This document shows positions 27,171 to 35,941 of a stretch of 64,000 nt of DNA, one piece after another (the stretch's first letter is position 1; each line of letters starts with the position of its first letter). The notes below the pieces were generated by a model. That model searched no databases. It had not been told where the DNA came from and was given only the letters and a program-made list of their open reading frames with translations. Source of the stretch: Flavobacterium chryseum (GTDB lineage Bacteria > Bacteroidota > Bacteroidia > Flavobacteriales > Flavobacteriaceae); contig NZ_SNWW01000010.1 of assembly GCF_004362015.1 (NCBI RefSeq), positions 1 to 64,000 on the forward strand, given 5' to 3'. Position numbers and translations under genes: made by a program.

Positions 27171-27215
27171 CAGGATGCAACAGGATAGCCATTTCAATAA
27201 GTACTAATACTTTTA
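27171..27215 (+). promoter_or_regulatory. GH106 promoter with CAGGAT activator site
   Basis: CAGGATG (27171-27177) and CAGGATA (27181-27187) are 10 bp apart. Twenty-one bp after the second CAGGAT is TACTTTTA (27208-27215), one mismatch from TAnnTTTG. It faces away from the susC2 promoter. Confidence 0.66.
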
Positions 27216-27263
27216 CTACAACAGATAATTCTAAGCCACAATACCAACTTTGAATATTTTATA

Positions 27264-30065
27264 ATGAGACTAACCCAATTTTATTGCTGCATTATATTTT
27301 CGATTGTATGTGTTTTCCCTTCTCTTGCACAGGAAACTTCAAGCGCTCCGTGGCCAAAATCTACCAATATTAATCAGCCGTGGGCGCGTTGGTGGTGGAT
27401 GGGAAGTGCGGTAGACAAACCCAACTTAAAAAAAAGTCTTTTAGATTTTCATAATGCCGGAATTGGCGGAGTGGAAATTACGCCCATCTACGGCGTTAAG
27501 GGAGAAGAGAATAATTTCATCGATTACTTGTCTCCAAAATGGATGGAAATGTTAGATTATACCATTCATGTTTCAGACAGTCTTCATATGCAGGTTGATA
27601 TGGTTTTAGGAACCGGCTGGCCTTACGGAGGTTCTCATGTAACATTGCCTAATGCAGCTACAAAACTGATCGTCGAAAAATATCAGGTCAAAAAAAATGA
27701 AACTATTGATAGAAACATAATTGTCAGCAACAGTAAAGAAAAAATTCCTGCCGAGCTTTTATATGTTGTGGCATACGGAAGTGACAGAAGTTATATAAAC
27801 CTGACAGATCAAATAAAAAATAAACAAGTAAATTTAAATGATAAAGGCATTGAAGGAAATCCTGTAGCACTACCAAATCAATTACAACCCAATAAACTGA
27901 AATGGAAAGCTAAAAAAACTGATTATACTATTTATGCAGTTTTTAGCGGTAAAACCGGACAACAAGTAAAACGGGCAGCTCCGGGTGGAAGTGGTTACAC
28001 CCTGGATCATTATTCTCAGGAAGCTTTAAATGCTTATGTAGTTCCGTTTAATAATGCCTTTAAAGGTCGTGAAGGCAAAATCAGAGCAATTTTTAATGAT
28101 AGTTTTGAAGTTTACGGAACCGATTTTACACCCAATTTTTTCGAAGAATTTATAAAATTAAGAGGTTATGATTTGAAAAAAGAATTACCACTTTTGCTCA
28201 ATGAAACGGATAATGAAACCGGAAACCGCATTAGAAGTGATTACAGACAAACGATTTCTGACTTATTATTAAATAAATTTGACAAATCATGGACCGCCTG
28301 GGCACATACTAAAAACTTTAAAACCAAACTTCAGGCACACGGTTCACCCGGAAACCTGATTGATTTGTATGCTTCTGCAGATATTCCTGAATGCGAAACT
28401 TTTGGTTCTATGCCTTTTGATATTCCCGGTTTCAGGCGCGAAAAAGAAGATATTCGTGAAGGAGATGCTGATCCGGTTATGTTGAAATTTTCATCATCGG
28501 CAGCACATCTTTCAGGAAAAAATCTGGTTTCATCAGAGACTTTTACCTGGCTCAGAGAACATTTTAAAACCGCTTTATCGCAATGCAAACCAGAGGTTGA
28601 AGATTTAATGCTCAATGGCGTAAATCATGTTTTTCTGCATGGTTCTACTTATTCGCCAACAAGGGCTGCGTGGCCGGGATGGCAATTTTATGCATCGGTC
28701 AATTTTAATTCGAACAACAGCATTTGGGAAGATGCTCCTGCCCTGTTTTCTTATATTTCCAATTGTCAATCGTTGTTGCAACAAGGAAAATCTGACAATG
28801 AAATCCTCCTCTACTGGCCTATTTTTGATACTTGGGACAAATACCAAAAAGGAAATTTATTTTTTCAATTTAAAATTCATTCTTTATCAGAATGGCTGTA
28901 TGAAACTTCATTTTACGACACTACAAAAAGCCTGATGAAAAAAGGTTATGGCGTAGATTTTATTTCGGATAATTTTATTGGCGAAGCAAAAGTAATTGAC
29001 GGAAAAATCATTTTGCCGGGCGGAACTTTCAAATCGCTGATTATCCCTTCTTGTAAAAAAATGCCCTTGGCTACTTTACAAAAACTGATTGAGCTACAAA
29101 AAGCCGGAGCAACAATCATTTTTGAAGGATTGCCGGAATCTGTTCCCGGATTTAATAATTACAAAAAACAAGAAGAAGAATTAAAAAATCTTTTAACTAA
29201 TAACAGCAATTTGGTAAAACCTATATCAGATATTTTTACAGCTTTAGAAAATGCTCGAATATATCCGGAAAGCCTTGTGAATACAGGATTAAAATATACC
29301 CGAAGAACTATCGATGGAGAAAAATTATATTATTTGGTCAATCATACTTCTAAAACAATAGACGAGTTTATTCCGTTGCAAATTGGCAATAAAGAAGTTA
29401 TACTATTGGATCCTCTAACCCGGGAATTTGGTAATGCAATTGTAAATAAATCAGGTGATAAAACGCTGGTAAAAATTAAAATTGAACCGGGACAATCTTT
29501 TTTTTTGAAAACAGAAAACACGGCTTCTCAAAAAAAATGGTATTATTTTGAGCCAACTTCTAAACCCGTTACTTTAAAAGGAAACTGGAAAATTACATTT
29601 GATAAAGGCGGACCGAAATTGCCTGAGTCGGCTACTATTTCTAACCTTGAATCCTGGACAAAATTAAGTCCTGACGCTGAAGCTTTTTCAGGATCTGCTA
29701 CTTACACGCTGCAATTTGAGAATCCGAATACTCAAATAAATAATTGGAGATTAAATTTAGGAGATGTGCGGGAAAGTGCCAAAGTCTGGATAAACGATGA
29801 ATTTATTGGTACGGCATGGTCAGTTCCTTATCAACTAAATATTAGAAAATTAAAATCAGGAAAAAACACGTTGAAAATTCAGGTTACCAATCTTTCTGCC
29901 AACCGAATCAGGGACAAGGAATTAAAAGGAGAAGAATGGAAAATTTTCTATGAAATTAATATGGTCGATAAAGATTATAAAAAATTTGATGCTACAAAAT
30001 GGAATCCGATGCCTTCAGGATTATTAGGGCCGGTGACTATTACGGCACTGCAACAACAAAACTAA
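27264..30065 (+). CDS. GH106 alpha-L-rhamnosidase
   Basis: Predicted exported retention-signal-free enzyme that hydrolyses terminal alpha-L-rhamnose, presumably from rhamnogalacturonan oligomers after GH105 action. Signal peptide to about residue 22 (ends PSLAQ). GH106 signatures: WARWWWMGSAVDKP near residue 40, GIGGVEITPIYG, then VLGTGWPYGGSHV near 120. A C-terminal jelly-roll (about 790-925, GSATYTLQF to GPVTITAL) resembles the family's galactose-binding-like domain. At 933 aa it is in the usual range. It begins a two-gene operon with a GH105 enzyme and is controlled by the CAGGAT-type promoter shared with the lyase-associated units. Rhamnose released here would be used with the rhaM product. 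Confidence 0.92.
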   Translation: MRLTQFYCCIIFSIVCVFPSLAQETSSAPWPKSTNINQPWARWWWMGSAVDKPNLKKSLLDFHNAGIGGVEITPIYGVKGEENNFIDYLSPKWMEMLDYTIHVSDSLHMQVDMVLGTGWPYGGSHVTLPNAATKLIVEKYQVKKNETIDRNIIVSNSKEKIPAELLYVVAYGSDRSYINLTDQIKNKQVNLNDKGIEGNPVALPNQLQPNKLKWKAKKTDYTIYAVFSGKTGQQVKRAAPGGSGYTLDHYSQEALNAYVVPFNNAFKGREGKIRAIFNDSFEVYGTDFTPNFFEEFIKLRGYDLKKELPLLLNETDNETGNRIRSDYRQTISDLLLNKFDKSWTAWAHTKNFKTKLQAHGSPGNLIDLYASADIPECETFGSMPFDIPGFRREKEDIREGDADPVMLKFSSSAAHLSGKNLVSSETFTWLREHFKTALSQCKPEVEDLMLNGVNHVFLHGSTYSPTRAAWPGWQFYASVNFNSNNSIWEDAPALFSYISNCQSLLQQGKSDNEILLYWPIFDTWDKYQKGNLFFQFKIHSLSEWLYETSFYDTTKSLMKKGYGVDFISDNFIGEAKVIDGKIILPGGTFKSLIIPSCKKMPLATLQKLIELQKAGATIIFEGLPESVPGFNNYKKQEEELKNLLTNNSNLVKPISDIFTALENARIYPESLVNTGLKYTRRTIDGEKLYYLVNHTSKTIDEFIPLQIGNKEVILLDPLTREFGNAIVNKSGDKTLVKIKIEPGQSFFLKTENTASQKKWYYFEPTSKPVTLKGNWKITFDKGGPKLPESATISNLESWTKLSPDAEAFSGSATYTLQFENPNTQINNWRLNLGDVRESAKVWINDEFIGTAWSVPYQLNIRKLKSGKNTLKIQVTNLSANRIRDKELKGEEWKIFYEINMVDKDYKKFDATKWNPMPSGLLGPVTITALQQQN

Positions 30066-30087
30066 TTATTAAATAACCGAACTGAAA

Positions 30088-31212
30088 ATGAGAAAATTAC
30101 TTTTACTTTTCGCTATATGCTTTTCTTACCTAAACTCAACGAGCGCACAACAGCCCTTTGATAAAAAGCTGGTGCTCAAACAAATGATCCTTGCCAATGA
30201 TTATTTTATGCAAAAATGGCCCGATACAGGTAAAACGATCATTACAAATAAAGAACGCCAGAGTAACATCTGGACACGCGGTGTATATTATGAAGGTTTA
30301 ATGGCCTTGCACGAAATTTTTCCAAAAGATGTCTATTATGATTATGCTTATTCGTGGTCAGAATTTCATAAATGGGGATTTAATAGCGGCAACACGACCC
30401 GAAATGCCGATAATTATTGTGCAGCCCAAACTTATATTGATTTATACAATTTAGAACCTGATCCTAAAAAGCTAAAAAATACCCGGGCCAATATCAAGAT
30501 GCTTTTGAGTACGCCTCAACTCGACGATTGGTCATGGATAGATGCAATCCAGATGGGAATGCCCGTTTTTGCAAAACTTGGAGTTCTTGAAAAAGACAAT
30601 CGTTATTTTGAAAAGATGTACGAGATGTATATGTACTCCAGAAACAAACACGGCGATCATGGTTTGTTTAATCCAAAAGATGGTCTTTGGTGGCGTGACG
30701 CTGATTTTGATCCGCCGTACAAAGAACCAAACGGAGAGGATTGCTATTGGAGCCGTGGCAACGGATGGGTTATTGCTGCTTTGGCAAAAGTACTTACCAT
30801 AATTCCTGAAAATGCGCCGCATAGAGAGCAATATGTAAAAGATTTGAAATCAATGGCCGCAGCATTAGTGCCTATTCTGAGACCTGACGGATTCTGGAAT
30901 GTCAGCCTGCATGATCCTACTAATTTTGGAGAAAAAGAAACTTCCGGAACTGCTTTATTTATTTATGGAATTACATACGGAATAAACAGTGGAATTTTGA
31001 AAAAAGAAACCTATTTGCCTGTTGTTCAAAAAGCTTGGAACGGCATTACAACAGAAAGTTTGCATACAAACGGATTTCTGGGATATTTACAATCGACGGG
31101 AAAAGAACCAAAAGACGGCCAACCTTTATCTTATGATAAAATACCGGATTTTGAAGATTATGGCTTAGGTTGCTTTTTACTTGCGGGATCTGAAATATAT
31201 AAATTAAAATAA
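30088..31212 (+). CDS. GH105 unsaturated rhamnogalacturonyl hydrolase
   Basis: Second GH105 of the rhamnogalacturonan region. The 374-aa protein has a signal peptide (1-21, ending TSAQ) and a size close to YteR. Family motifs: WSWIDAIQMGMP with the probable catalytic Asp152, GLWWRDADFDPPY, and CYWSRGNGWV near 223-232. It starts 22 bp after the GH106 gene, so the pair can remove alternately the unsaturated uronate and the exposed rhamnose from lyase products. The sequence is clearly different from the 444-aa GH105 at 195-1529, and the two may prefer different oligomer lengths. A strong hairpin terminator starts at its stop codon. Confidence 0.92.
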   Translation: MRKLLLLFAICFSYLNSTSAQQPFDKKLVLKQMILANDYFMQKWPDTGKTIITNKERQSNIWTRGVYYEGLMALHEIFPKDVYYDYAYSWSEFHKWGFNSGNTTRNADNYCAAQTYIDLYNLEPDPKKLKNTRANIKMLLSTPQLDDWSWIDAIQMGMPVFAKLGVLEKDNRYFEKMYEMYMYSRNKHGDHGLFNPKDGLWWRDADFDPPYKEPNGEDCYWSRGNGWVIAALAKVLTIIPENAPHREQYVKDLKSMAAALVPILRPDGFWNVSLHDPTNFGEKETSGTALFIYGITYGINSGILKKETYLPVVQKAWNGITTESLHTNGFLGYLQSTGKEPKDGQPLSYDKIPDFEDYGLGCFLLAGSEIYKLK

Positions 31213-31242
31213 AAAGCCGGGCATATAAGTGCCCGGCTTTTT
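31211..31242. terminator. Strong terminator after the GH106-GH105 operon
   Basis: Thirteen-bp arms AAAAAGCCGGGCA / TGCCCGGCTTTTT with a 6-base loop and T-run. It overlaps the GH105 stop codon and may also stop minus-strand transcripts from 31265. Confidence 0.93.
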
Positions 31243-31264
31243 TGAATTAATTGCTGCTTCTATA

Positions 31265-31663
31265 TTACGTCATAAAAAATAAAGCCTTCTGAAAATCATC
31301 GAACTGCGCTTTATAAATATTCCTTCTCGAAAATTTAATTTCAGGTATTTTAGCGATATAGTCAGATGTGTTATTAAAATATAATTTTAAATCTGCTGTA
31401 ATTTCTGTTCTGGATCGCGAAGCATCGATTAATTTTACGTTTTTAATTTCATCCAAAAAAATCAAACTATTAAGCAACTGTTTATTAAAGAAACAAATCA
31501 TTACATTGGTTCCTTTATTCTTTAACTTTAAAAATTCTATCAATTCAGATTTGTCATATATAACAAAAACAGAACGATCAAAATCACCAGATTCAATATC
31601 ATTTTTTAGAAGAAATGAATTTTCATAAAATTCAAAATCTCCTTTAAACTTTCTCCTAAACAT
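31265..31663 (-). CDS. Hypothetical protein, unrecognised
   Basis: A 132-aa product beginning MFRRKFKGDFEFYENS. No signal peptide or membrane segment is seen. Predicted beta strands (SVFVIYD, NVMICFF, NVKLIDAS) alternate with Leu/Lys-rich helices, which suggests a small alpha/beta fold, but I do not recognise a family. Its ATG lies 2 bp after the stop of the short surface-protein gene at 31666-32049 in another frame, and the frame is open for several codons upstream. The two are probably co-transcribed. The base composition is more AT-rich than in the pectin genes. It may be a real orphan gene or part of a decayed region. Confidence 0.45.
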   Translation of the reverse strand: MFRRKFKGDFEFYENSFLLKNDIESGDFDRSVFVIYDKSELIEFLKLKNKGTNVMICFFNKQLLNSLIFLDEIKNVKLIDASRSRTEITADLKLYFNNTSDYIAKIPEIKFSRRNIYKAQFDDFQKALFFMT

Positions 31664-31665
31664 CT

Positions 31666-32049
31666 TTAGAAACAGCCCTTTGTTATCACTGTGCCTGGTG
31701 CTCCAGTACCACCAGTTATACCATCTTTTCCGTCAGAAGAAGTACCTAATCTGTTCCATTTGTGATCTAACCAAAAGTAGTAACCCGGTGTAATATCACC
31801 AATTGCTTCAGTAGCAAATACTAATAAACTGTTTGCCTCAGCACCTGTAATTGGTGCATAAATAACTGTGCTAGTTAATCTAACCCTAGGTATTAATAAA
31901 CCTTTGGTACTACCGCCATACTTATCACTTTCTGTGGTTGTGATCTCCAATTGGGCAGATGAATTGGGATTCTTAGTTCCTATACCTACCTGCGAATAAG
32001 CGGAATAAGCACCTAAAACAAAAAATAAAGGAAGTAATCTATTCTTCAT
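31666..32049 (-). CDS. Short, probably truncated VGIGT-type exported protein
   Basis: A 127-aa exported product (signal peptide ends AYSQ, residue 20) starting with VGIGTKNPNSSAQLEI, the opening typical of large flavobacterial surface and adhesin-like proteins. It continues with KGLLIPRVRLT, ANSLLVFATEA and GYYFWLDHKWNRLG, as in those proteins, then enters a collagen-like Gly-x-y stretch (GKDGITGGTGAPGT) and stops after ITKGCF. Relatives as I know them are usually several hundred residues, so this copy looks cut short, by deletion or a frame change just after the Gly-rich stretch. Function unknown; a link with pectin is doubtful. Confidence 0.55.
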   Translation of the reverse strand: MKNRLLPLFFVLGAYSAYSQVGIGTKNPNSSAQLEITTTESDKYGGSTKGLLIPRVRLTSTVIYAPITGAEANSLLVFATEAIGDITPGYYFWLDHKWNRLGTSSDGKDGITGGTGAPGTVITKGCF

Positions 32050-33533
32050 AATATTATTTATTTAATTATTGAATTTTTAAGAATAAATAAATTTTGTTTT
32101 AGCACTGAATATCAAATAGAAATCAATATTTTACTACTATGTTTTTATTATTTAATTACCCTTAATTTGAAAGTGCAAAGTTCCCCATGTAATCTTCTTT
32201 TTTTAACCTATAAAAGTTTTTAAACTGATAAATTAGGACAATCTTAAAAAGATTTTTTTTTTAAGACATTGCAAATAAATCATTTACATTAAGTAAAATA
32301 ATAGTATCACTAAAGTTTGAATACCTAAATCAGAAGTACATTTTATCCTGATTCAACACTTAATAAAAAATTTAGATCCTTATTTTAACAACAGTTAAAA
32401 ATTATCATAAATTGATTTTTTAAGCAGTTTTCATCTATAAATAACTCTTATTTAAAAAAACATTTGTGTTACTAACCTGAATTTTTGTAGTGAATAATCA
32501 AACCCAAAAAAAATTATGAGATTCCTGAATTTTAAGTGCCAATATTGCTGTGTCATGATTTAAGCACATCTTATGTTCAAACCTGAAGTAATATGAAAAT
32601 CGATGATTGTACTTATTGTATCGCACTATTAGCTGCTCCGCTTTAACTTAGTCTGAAAGCTGTATGGGATAAGAATAATGTGCTGTTAGGATTTTTTTGT
32701 AAACATATTTGATCATTAATTATTGATCCAAATCCCTGATAATACTTTGTTACGGAGGTTTCAATTGAGCAAGTTGTGGGTGTTGGTACTGCGTCAAATA
32801 TGCTCTATTGTATTCTGTAAAGTCCAGATATAATTGAAAGTAGACAAATAGCCGCATAACTCTGGTTAACTGAAAGAGTATTATGCATATATTGTCTCTA
32901 TTGGAATTCCTGTTGGCTGAAACATGGAAAAAAATATACAGATAGTAAAATAATAGTAATGATATTTTCATACTCAAAATTTACATTTAGTAAAATCTTT
33001 CTGGTATTTATTTTTTCAAGAAAAACTATTAAAATTTATAAAGTAGATTTTAATTTGAAAAAACGTTACAATCAGAATAGATAGAATTTTTTATTCGCTA
33101 ATTACAAGTGTAATTGCACATATTACAATCTGATAGATTATAATAATGCATTTCGTAAGTCTAAAAGACTTATTAAATCCAATAGCAACAAAGATTTTGT
33201 GCTATAAACCAGCTATAATTGTAATGTATGATGAACAATTACAGTTTGAAAGTAATGAAGAGAATCAAAGTAAAATAAAATCTAAAAAAACAGGCAAGTA
33301 CACTATAGCTTTGAAACTAATAATTACTTTAAATTAAATTATTTAATTAAAGGCGGATAAGTGCGTGTATTAAAAAAACTGATTTGAAAAAGAAGTTTAA
33401 CGTGCTGAGATAAAACCTGCAAGGGAATAAAAAACATCCTGCAAGTTTAAAAGTTTTACCAAATTTATTGAATATCAATAAATTAACAAAATGTTTTGTA
33501 AGTTTTTTTGTAAAAAAAAGAAGTGGCGAAAAA
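32050..33533. other. 1.5-kb AT-rich stretch without a convincing gene
   Basis: No reading frame here looks like a normal gene. Minus-strand fragments at 32750-32977 (a signal-peptide-like start MKISLLLFYYLYIFF) and near 32630-32730 read like pieces of a decayed gene interrupted by stops. A 63-codon frame at 33146-33337 (+) is not convincing. Two direct CCTGCAAG copies (33416-33423 and 33438-33445) and an AT-rich hairpin (33472-33494) lie just past the CE12 stop. The stretch separates the rhamnogalacturonan and homogalacturonan parts of the locus. Confidence 0.6.
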
Positions 33534-34277
33534 TTATTTTATTCCGTTTTGAAGTTTTGTTAGGGATGGAGTTTTCAATACTTTAATCTGGTCAACAACT
33601 ATTTGAGCAATTTTTGTTGCACCTAATAAGGAAAGGTGGGTATCATCTGCTTTGTCTTTATCGTAATAGCCGTTCTCACCTGCTTTGAAGTGTAAGTGTA
33701 ATTTTTTGGATTTTTCAGGACCATAAGACTGCTCCAATTGCTCTGTAAGATATTCTAAATCAATAAACGGAACTTTATATTCCTGAGCAACCAAACGGGT
33801 TTCTAAAGGATAGTCTCCATGCGTGGGAATTAAAACACCCTTGTCATTAAAGTTTCGTCTTGCAATAGAAGTAAGTAAAATGGGAGTTGCCCCTTTTTCT
33901 CTGGCTTCTTTTACAAATCGGATTAAATTATATCTGTACGTTGTATGTGGATTTGTATAACGTGTTGAATCTTCTATTTTTTCGTCATTATGACCGAACT
34001 CTATAAAAACATAATCGCCCTTTTTTAGTTTATTATAGATGGAATCCCAACGTTTTTCATTTATAAAACTTTTAGTGCTTCGGCCGTTTACAGCTTTGTT
34101 TATTACGACAATATCATCCTTAAAAAAGGGTTGTAATACCTGCGCCCAACCATGCTCGGGATTGCGATCAGAATCTTTTTTATTTGCCATTGTAGAATCA
34201 CCAATGGTGTACAACGTTGTTTTTTGAGCGAAACATGTTGTAGAGATTAGTAATATAAGGAGGATGTATAGTTTCAT
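33534..34277 (-). CDS. CE12 rhamnogalacturonan/pectin acetylesterase, single domain
   Basis: Exported SGNH esterase of family CE12 that deacetylates pectic galacturonate. The 247-aa protein has a signal peptide (1-18, ending CFAQ), Ser28 in GDST, the oxyanion Gly/Asn blocks VNGRSTKSF and GHND (95-98), and the Asp211-x-x-His214 pair in DDTHLSLLGA. The triad is complete. It resembles each half of the two-domain CE12 at 15641-17140, most closely the second half in the GDSTM and GRST motifs. Four TTTAGAT heptamers (ATCTAAA on the coding strand) directly touch its start codon. It follows a GH28 gene in the same direction after about 207 bp. Confidence 0.92.
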   Translation of the reverse strand: MKLYILLILLISTTCFAQKTTLYTIGDSTMANKKDSDRNPEHGWAQVLQPFFKDDIVVINKAVNGRSTKSFINEKRWDSIYNKLKKGDYVFIEFGHNDEKIEDSTRYTNPHTTYRYNLIRFVKEAREKGATPILLTSIARRNFNDKGVLIPTHGDYPLETRLVAQEYKVPFIDLEYLTEQLEQSYGPEKSKKLHLHFKAGENGYYDKDKADDTHLSLLGATKIAQIVVDQIKVLKTPSLTKLQNGIK

Positions 34278-34305
34278 TTTAGATTTTAGATTTTAGATTT
34301 TAGAT
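34278..34305 (-). repeat. Heptamer repeat abutting the CE12 start codon
   Basis: Four perfect TTTAGAT units end directly at the ATG (34275-34277 on the + strand reads CAT). On the coding strand the leader therefore reads ATCTAAA four times before ATG. Copy-number change would shift everything upstream by 7 nt without touching the reading frame. Confidence 0.9.
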
Positions 34306-34484
34306 TTATTCTTTGTCGAGTTTCTTGTGCCCTTCGACTTCGCTCAGGAAGACAAGATTTCAGATGTGATTTATACCTCTTGAACTTTTCTACTCCATCA
34401 TTTACAAAATAGACGCATGCACTGCTCCTCTACAGAAACCTTTGAACCTTTGTACCTTCATTTCTTTGGACCTCAAAAAAAAAC

Positions 34485-35834
34485 CTATTTTGCTGCTGAC
34501 GGCACTGTTGCTCTCTGTCCTATATAAACATCGGTCATCAAAACGTTTTCGGCATTTTCGTTTGATAATGCATTTTTGGCCGATTTGATTTCTATGTTAT
34601 TTAAAGATATGTTTCGGATTTTTTTCTCAGGGAATCCCTGAATTACGATTCCGGATTCTGTCGCTTTATTACAAGTGATATTAGAGAAGGAAATATTCGA
34701 TATATCCGATTGAAAACCACTTCCTTCACCATGATAATTGGCTGTAATGTAAAGACAATCTTCCACTTCATCTAACTGAATATTTCGCACAAAAATGTTT
34801 TTGATAAAACCACCTCTGTCTGCATTGGTTTTTATATAAATTCCTCTTTTTAAATAGCCGACTGTTTTGCAATTTTCTACATAAACATTTTGAACTCCGG
34901 CTGACATTTCACTTCCAATAACAACACCGTGAAGTCCTTTAAAATTGCAATTTCTAATTATAATATTTTCGCTTGGTGTTGCTGCATTTGCTCTTCCTTC
35001 GTGATCTCTTCCTGCTTTTATGGCAACGTTATCATCGCCGTTATCGAATGTCACGTTTTCTATTAAAACATCCTTAGCATATTCGGGATCAATTCCGTCA
35101 TTATTGTAATTCAGTGATTTATAACTTATGCCACGAATGGCAATACTTTCTGATTTTAAAAGATGTAAACACCAGAATGGCGAATTTTCTATTCGGATAT
35201 TTTCTACCAGAATATTTTTGCAATTAAAAAACTGAATCATTTGCGGACGCAGAAAATAACCATCGCCAAATTTCCTGTCTTTTAAAGCAACATTATTATG
35301 GTTCATGTCACGGCTTAAATTTTTACCAGTATTTTCTTTTGCCTTAAAACTTTTCCAGGTCTTTCCTCCTTCTCCATCAATTGTTCCTTCGCCTGTTATG
35401 GCAATATTCTTGCAATCGTAAGCATAAATTAGCGGACTGTAATTGTAAAGCATGGTTCCTTCCCAGCTTGTTAAAACCATTGGTAAATAATCTTCTGGTT
35501 TATCGCTAAATTTAATTTTTGCTCCTTTTTCGATTTTAAGATTTACATTACTCACAAAATGAATTGGGCCGTTAACTTTATAAATTCCTTTTGGGACTAT
35601 AATTGTTCCGCCATTGTTCTTTTTACATAAAGCCATTGCCTTGTCAAAAAAGGTTTTATTGTTTATAATGGAATCTCCTTTTGCACCCAATTTCACAACA
35701 TTGATCTGATACGACGGAAAAACCGGTACCTGAATTCTGTTAATTATTGAATCTACTTTGGCACTTGGAAATACATTATGCTGTGCAAAAGACGCACAGG
35801 AAATGAATAAAAAAAGGAGATATTTTAAGTTCAT
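34485..35834 (-). CDS. GH28 polygalacturonase (exo-type candidate)
   Basis: Exported beta-helix enzyme hydrolysing alpha-1,4-galacturonan. Signal peptide 1-18 (ends SFAQ). The full GH28 catalytic set is visible: NNDGIDPE (244-251), GDDNVAIKAGRD with the Asp pair at 267-268, LHGVVIGSE with His302, and RGIYIK (330-335). Length 449 aa. Its motifs match those of the GH28 at 49506 and differ from the divergent one at 17715. The NNDGxDPE and GDDxxAIKxGRD type is common in bacterial exo-polygalacturonases, so release of mono- or digalacturonate is likely. It lies between the PL10-CE8 fusion and the CE12 gene, all in one direction. Confidence 0.92.
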   Translation of the reverse strand: MNLKYLLFLFISCASFAQHNVFPSAKVDSIINRIQVPVFPSYQINVVKLGAKGDSIINNKTFFDKAMALCKKNNGGTIIVPKGIYKVNGPIHFVSNVNLKIEKGAKIKFSDKPEDYLPMVLTSWEGTMLYNYSPLIYAYDCKNIAITGEGTIDGEGGKTWKSFKAKENTGKNLSRDMNHNNVALKDRKFGDGYFLRPQMIQFFNCKNILVENIRIENSPFWCLHLLKSESIAIRGISYKSLNYNNDGIDPEYAKDVLIENVTFDNGDDNVAIKAGRDHEGRANAATPSENIIIRNCNFKGLHGVVIGSEMSAGVQNVYVENCKTVGYLKRGIYIKTNADRGGFIKNIFVRNIQLDEVEDCLYITANYHGEGSGFQSDISNISFSNITCNKATESGIVIQGFPEKKIRNISLNNIEIKSAKNALSNENAENVLMTDVYIGQRATVPSAAK

Positions 35835-35850
35835 AATTATTATTTTTTAA

Positions 35851-35928
35851 GGTTCTAAGTTGCTGAGATTCTTTGTTGCTAAGGATTCTAACTTTAAACC
35901 TAGAGTATTAGTCCCGAAGCTTCGGGAT
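35851..35928. repeat. Interspersed repeat and TCCCGAAGCTTCGGGA palindrome
   Basis: GGTTCTAAGTTGCTGAGATTCT (35851-35872) shares its core with the reverse strand at 9537-9558. A 16-bp perfect palindrome TCCCGAAGCTTCGGGA (35912-35927) follows; a near copy (TCCCGAGGCTTCGGGA) is at 39812-39827. Both lie in gaps between co-oriented genes. Confidence 0.6.
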
Positions 35929-35941
35929 AGTAATTCAGAAG

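Noticed and set aside
32344..32350. Single TATCCTG (CAGGATA) unit in the gene-poor stretch
   Set aside because: No second unit at 10 bp and no gene downstream at suitable distance; chance occurrence.
32750..32977. 75-codon minus-strand frame with a signal-peptide-like start
   Set aside because: The part after the hydrophobic start resembles no protein family and no promoter is evident; kept only as a possible remnant.
33146..33337. 63-codon + strand frame
   Set aside because: No family, no promoter and AT-driven composition; not supported as a gene.
33435..33441. CATCCTG unit near the CE12 stop
   Set aside because: Lies at the 3' side of the gene and lacks a partner unit; not a promoter site.
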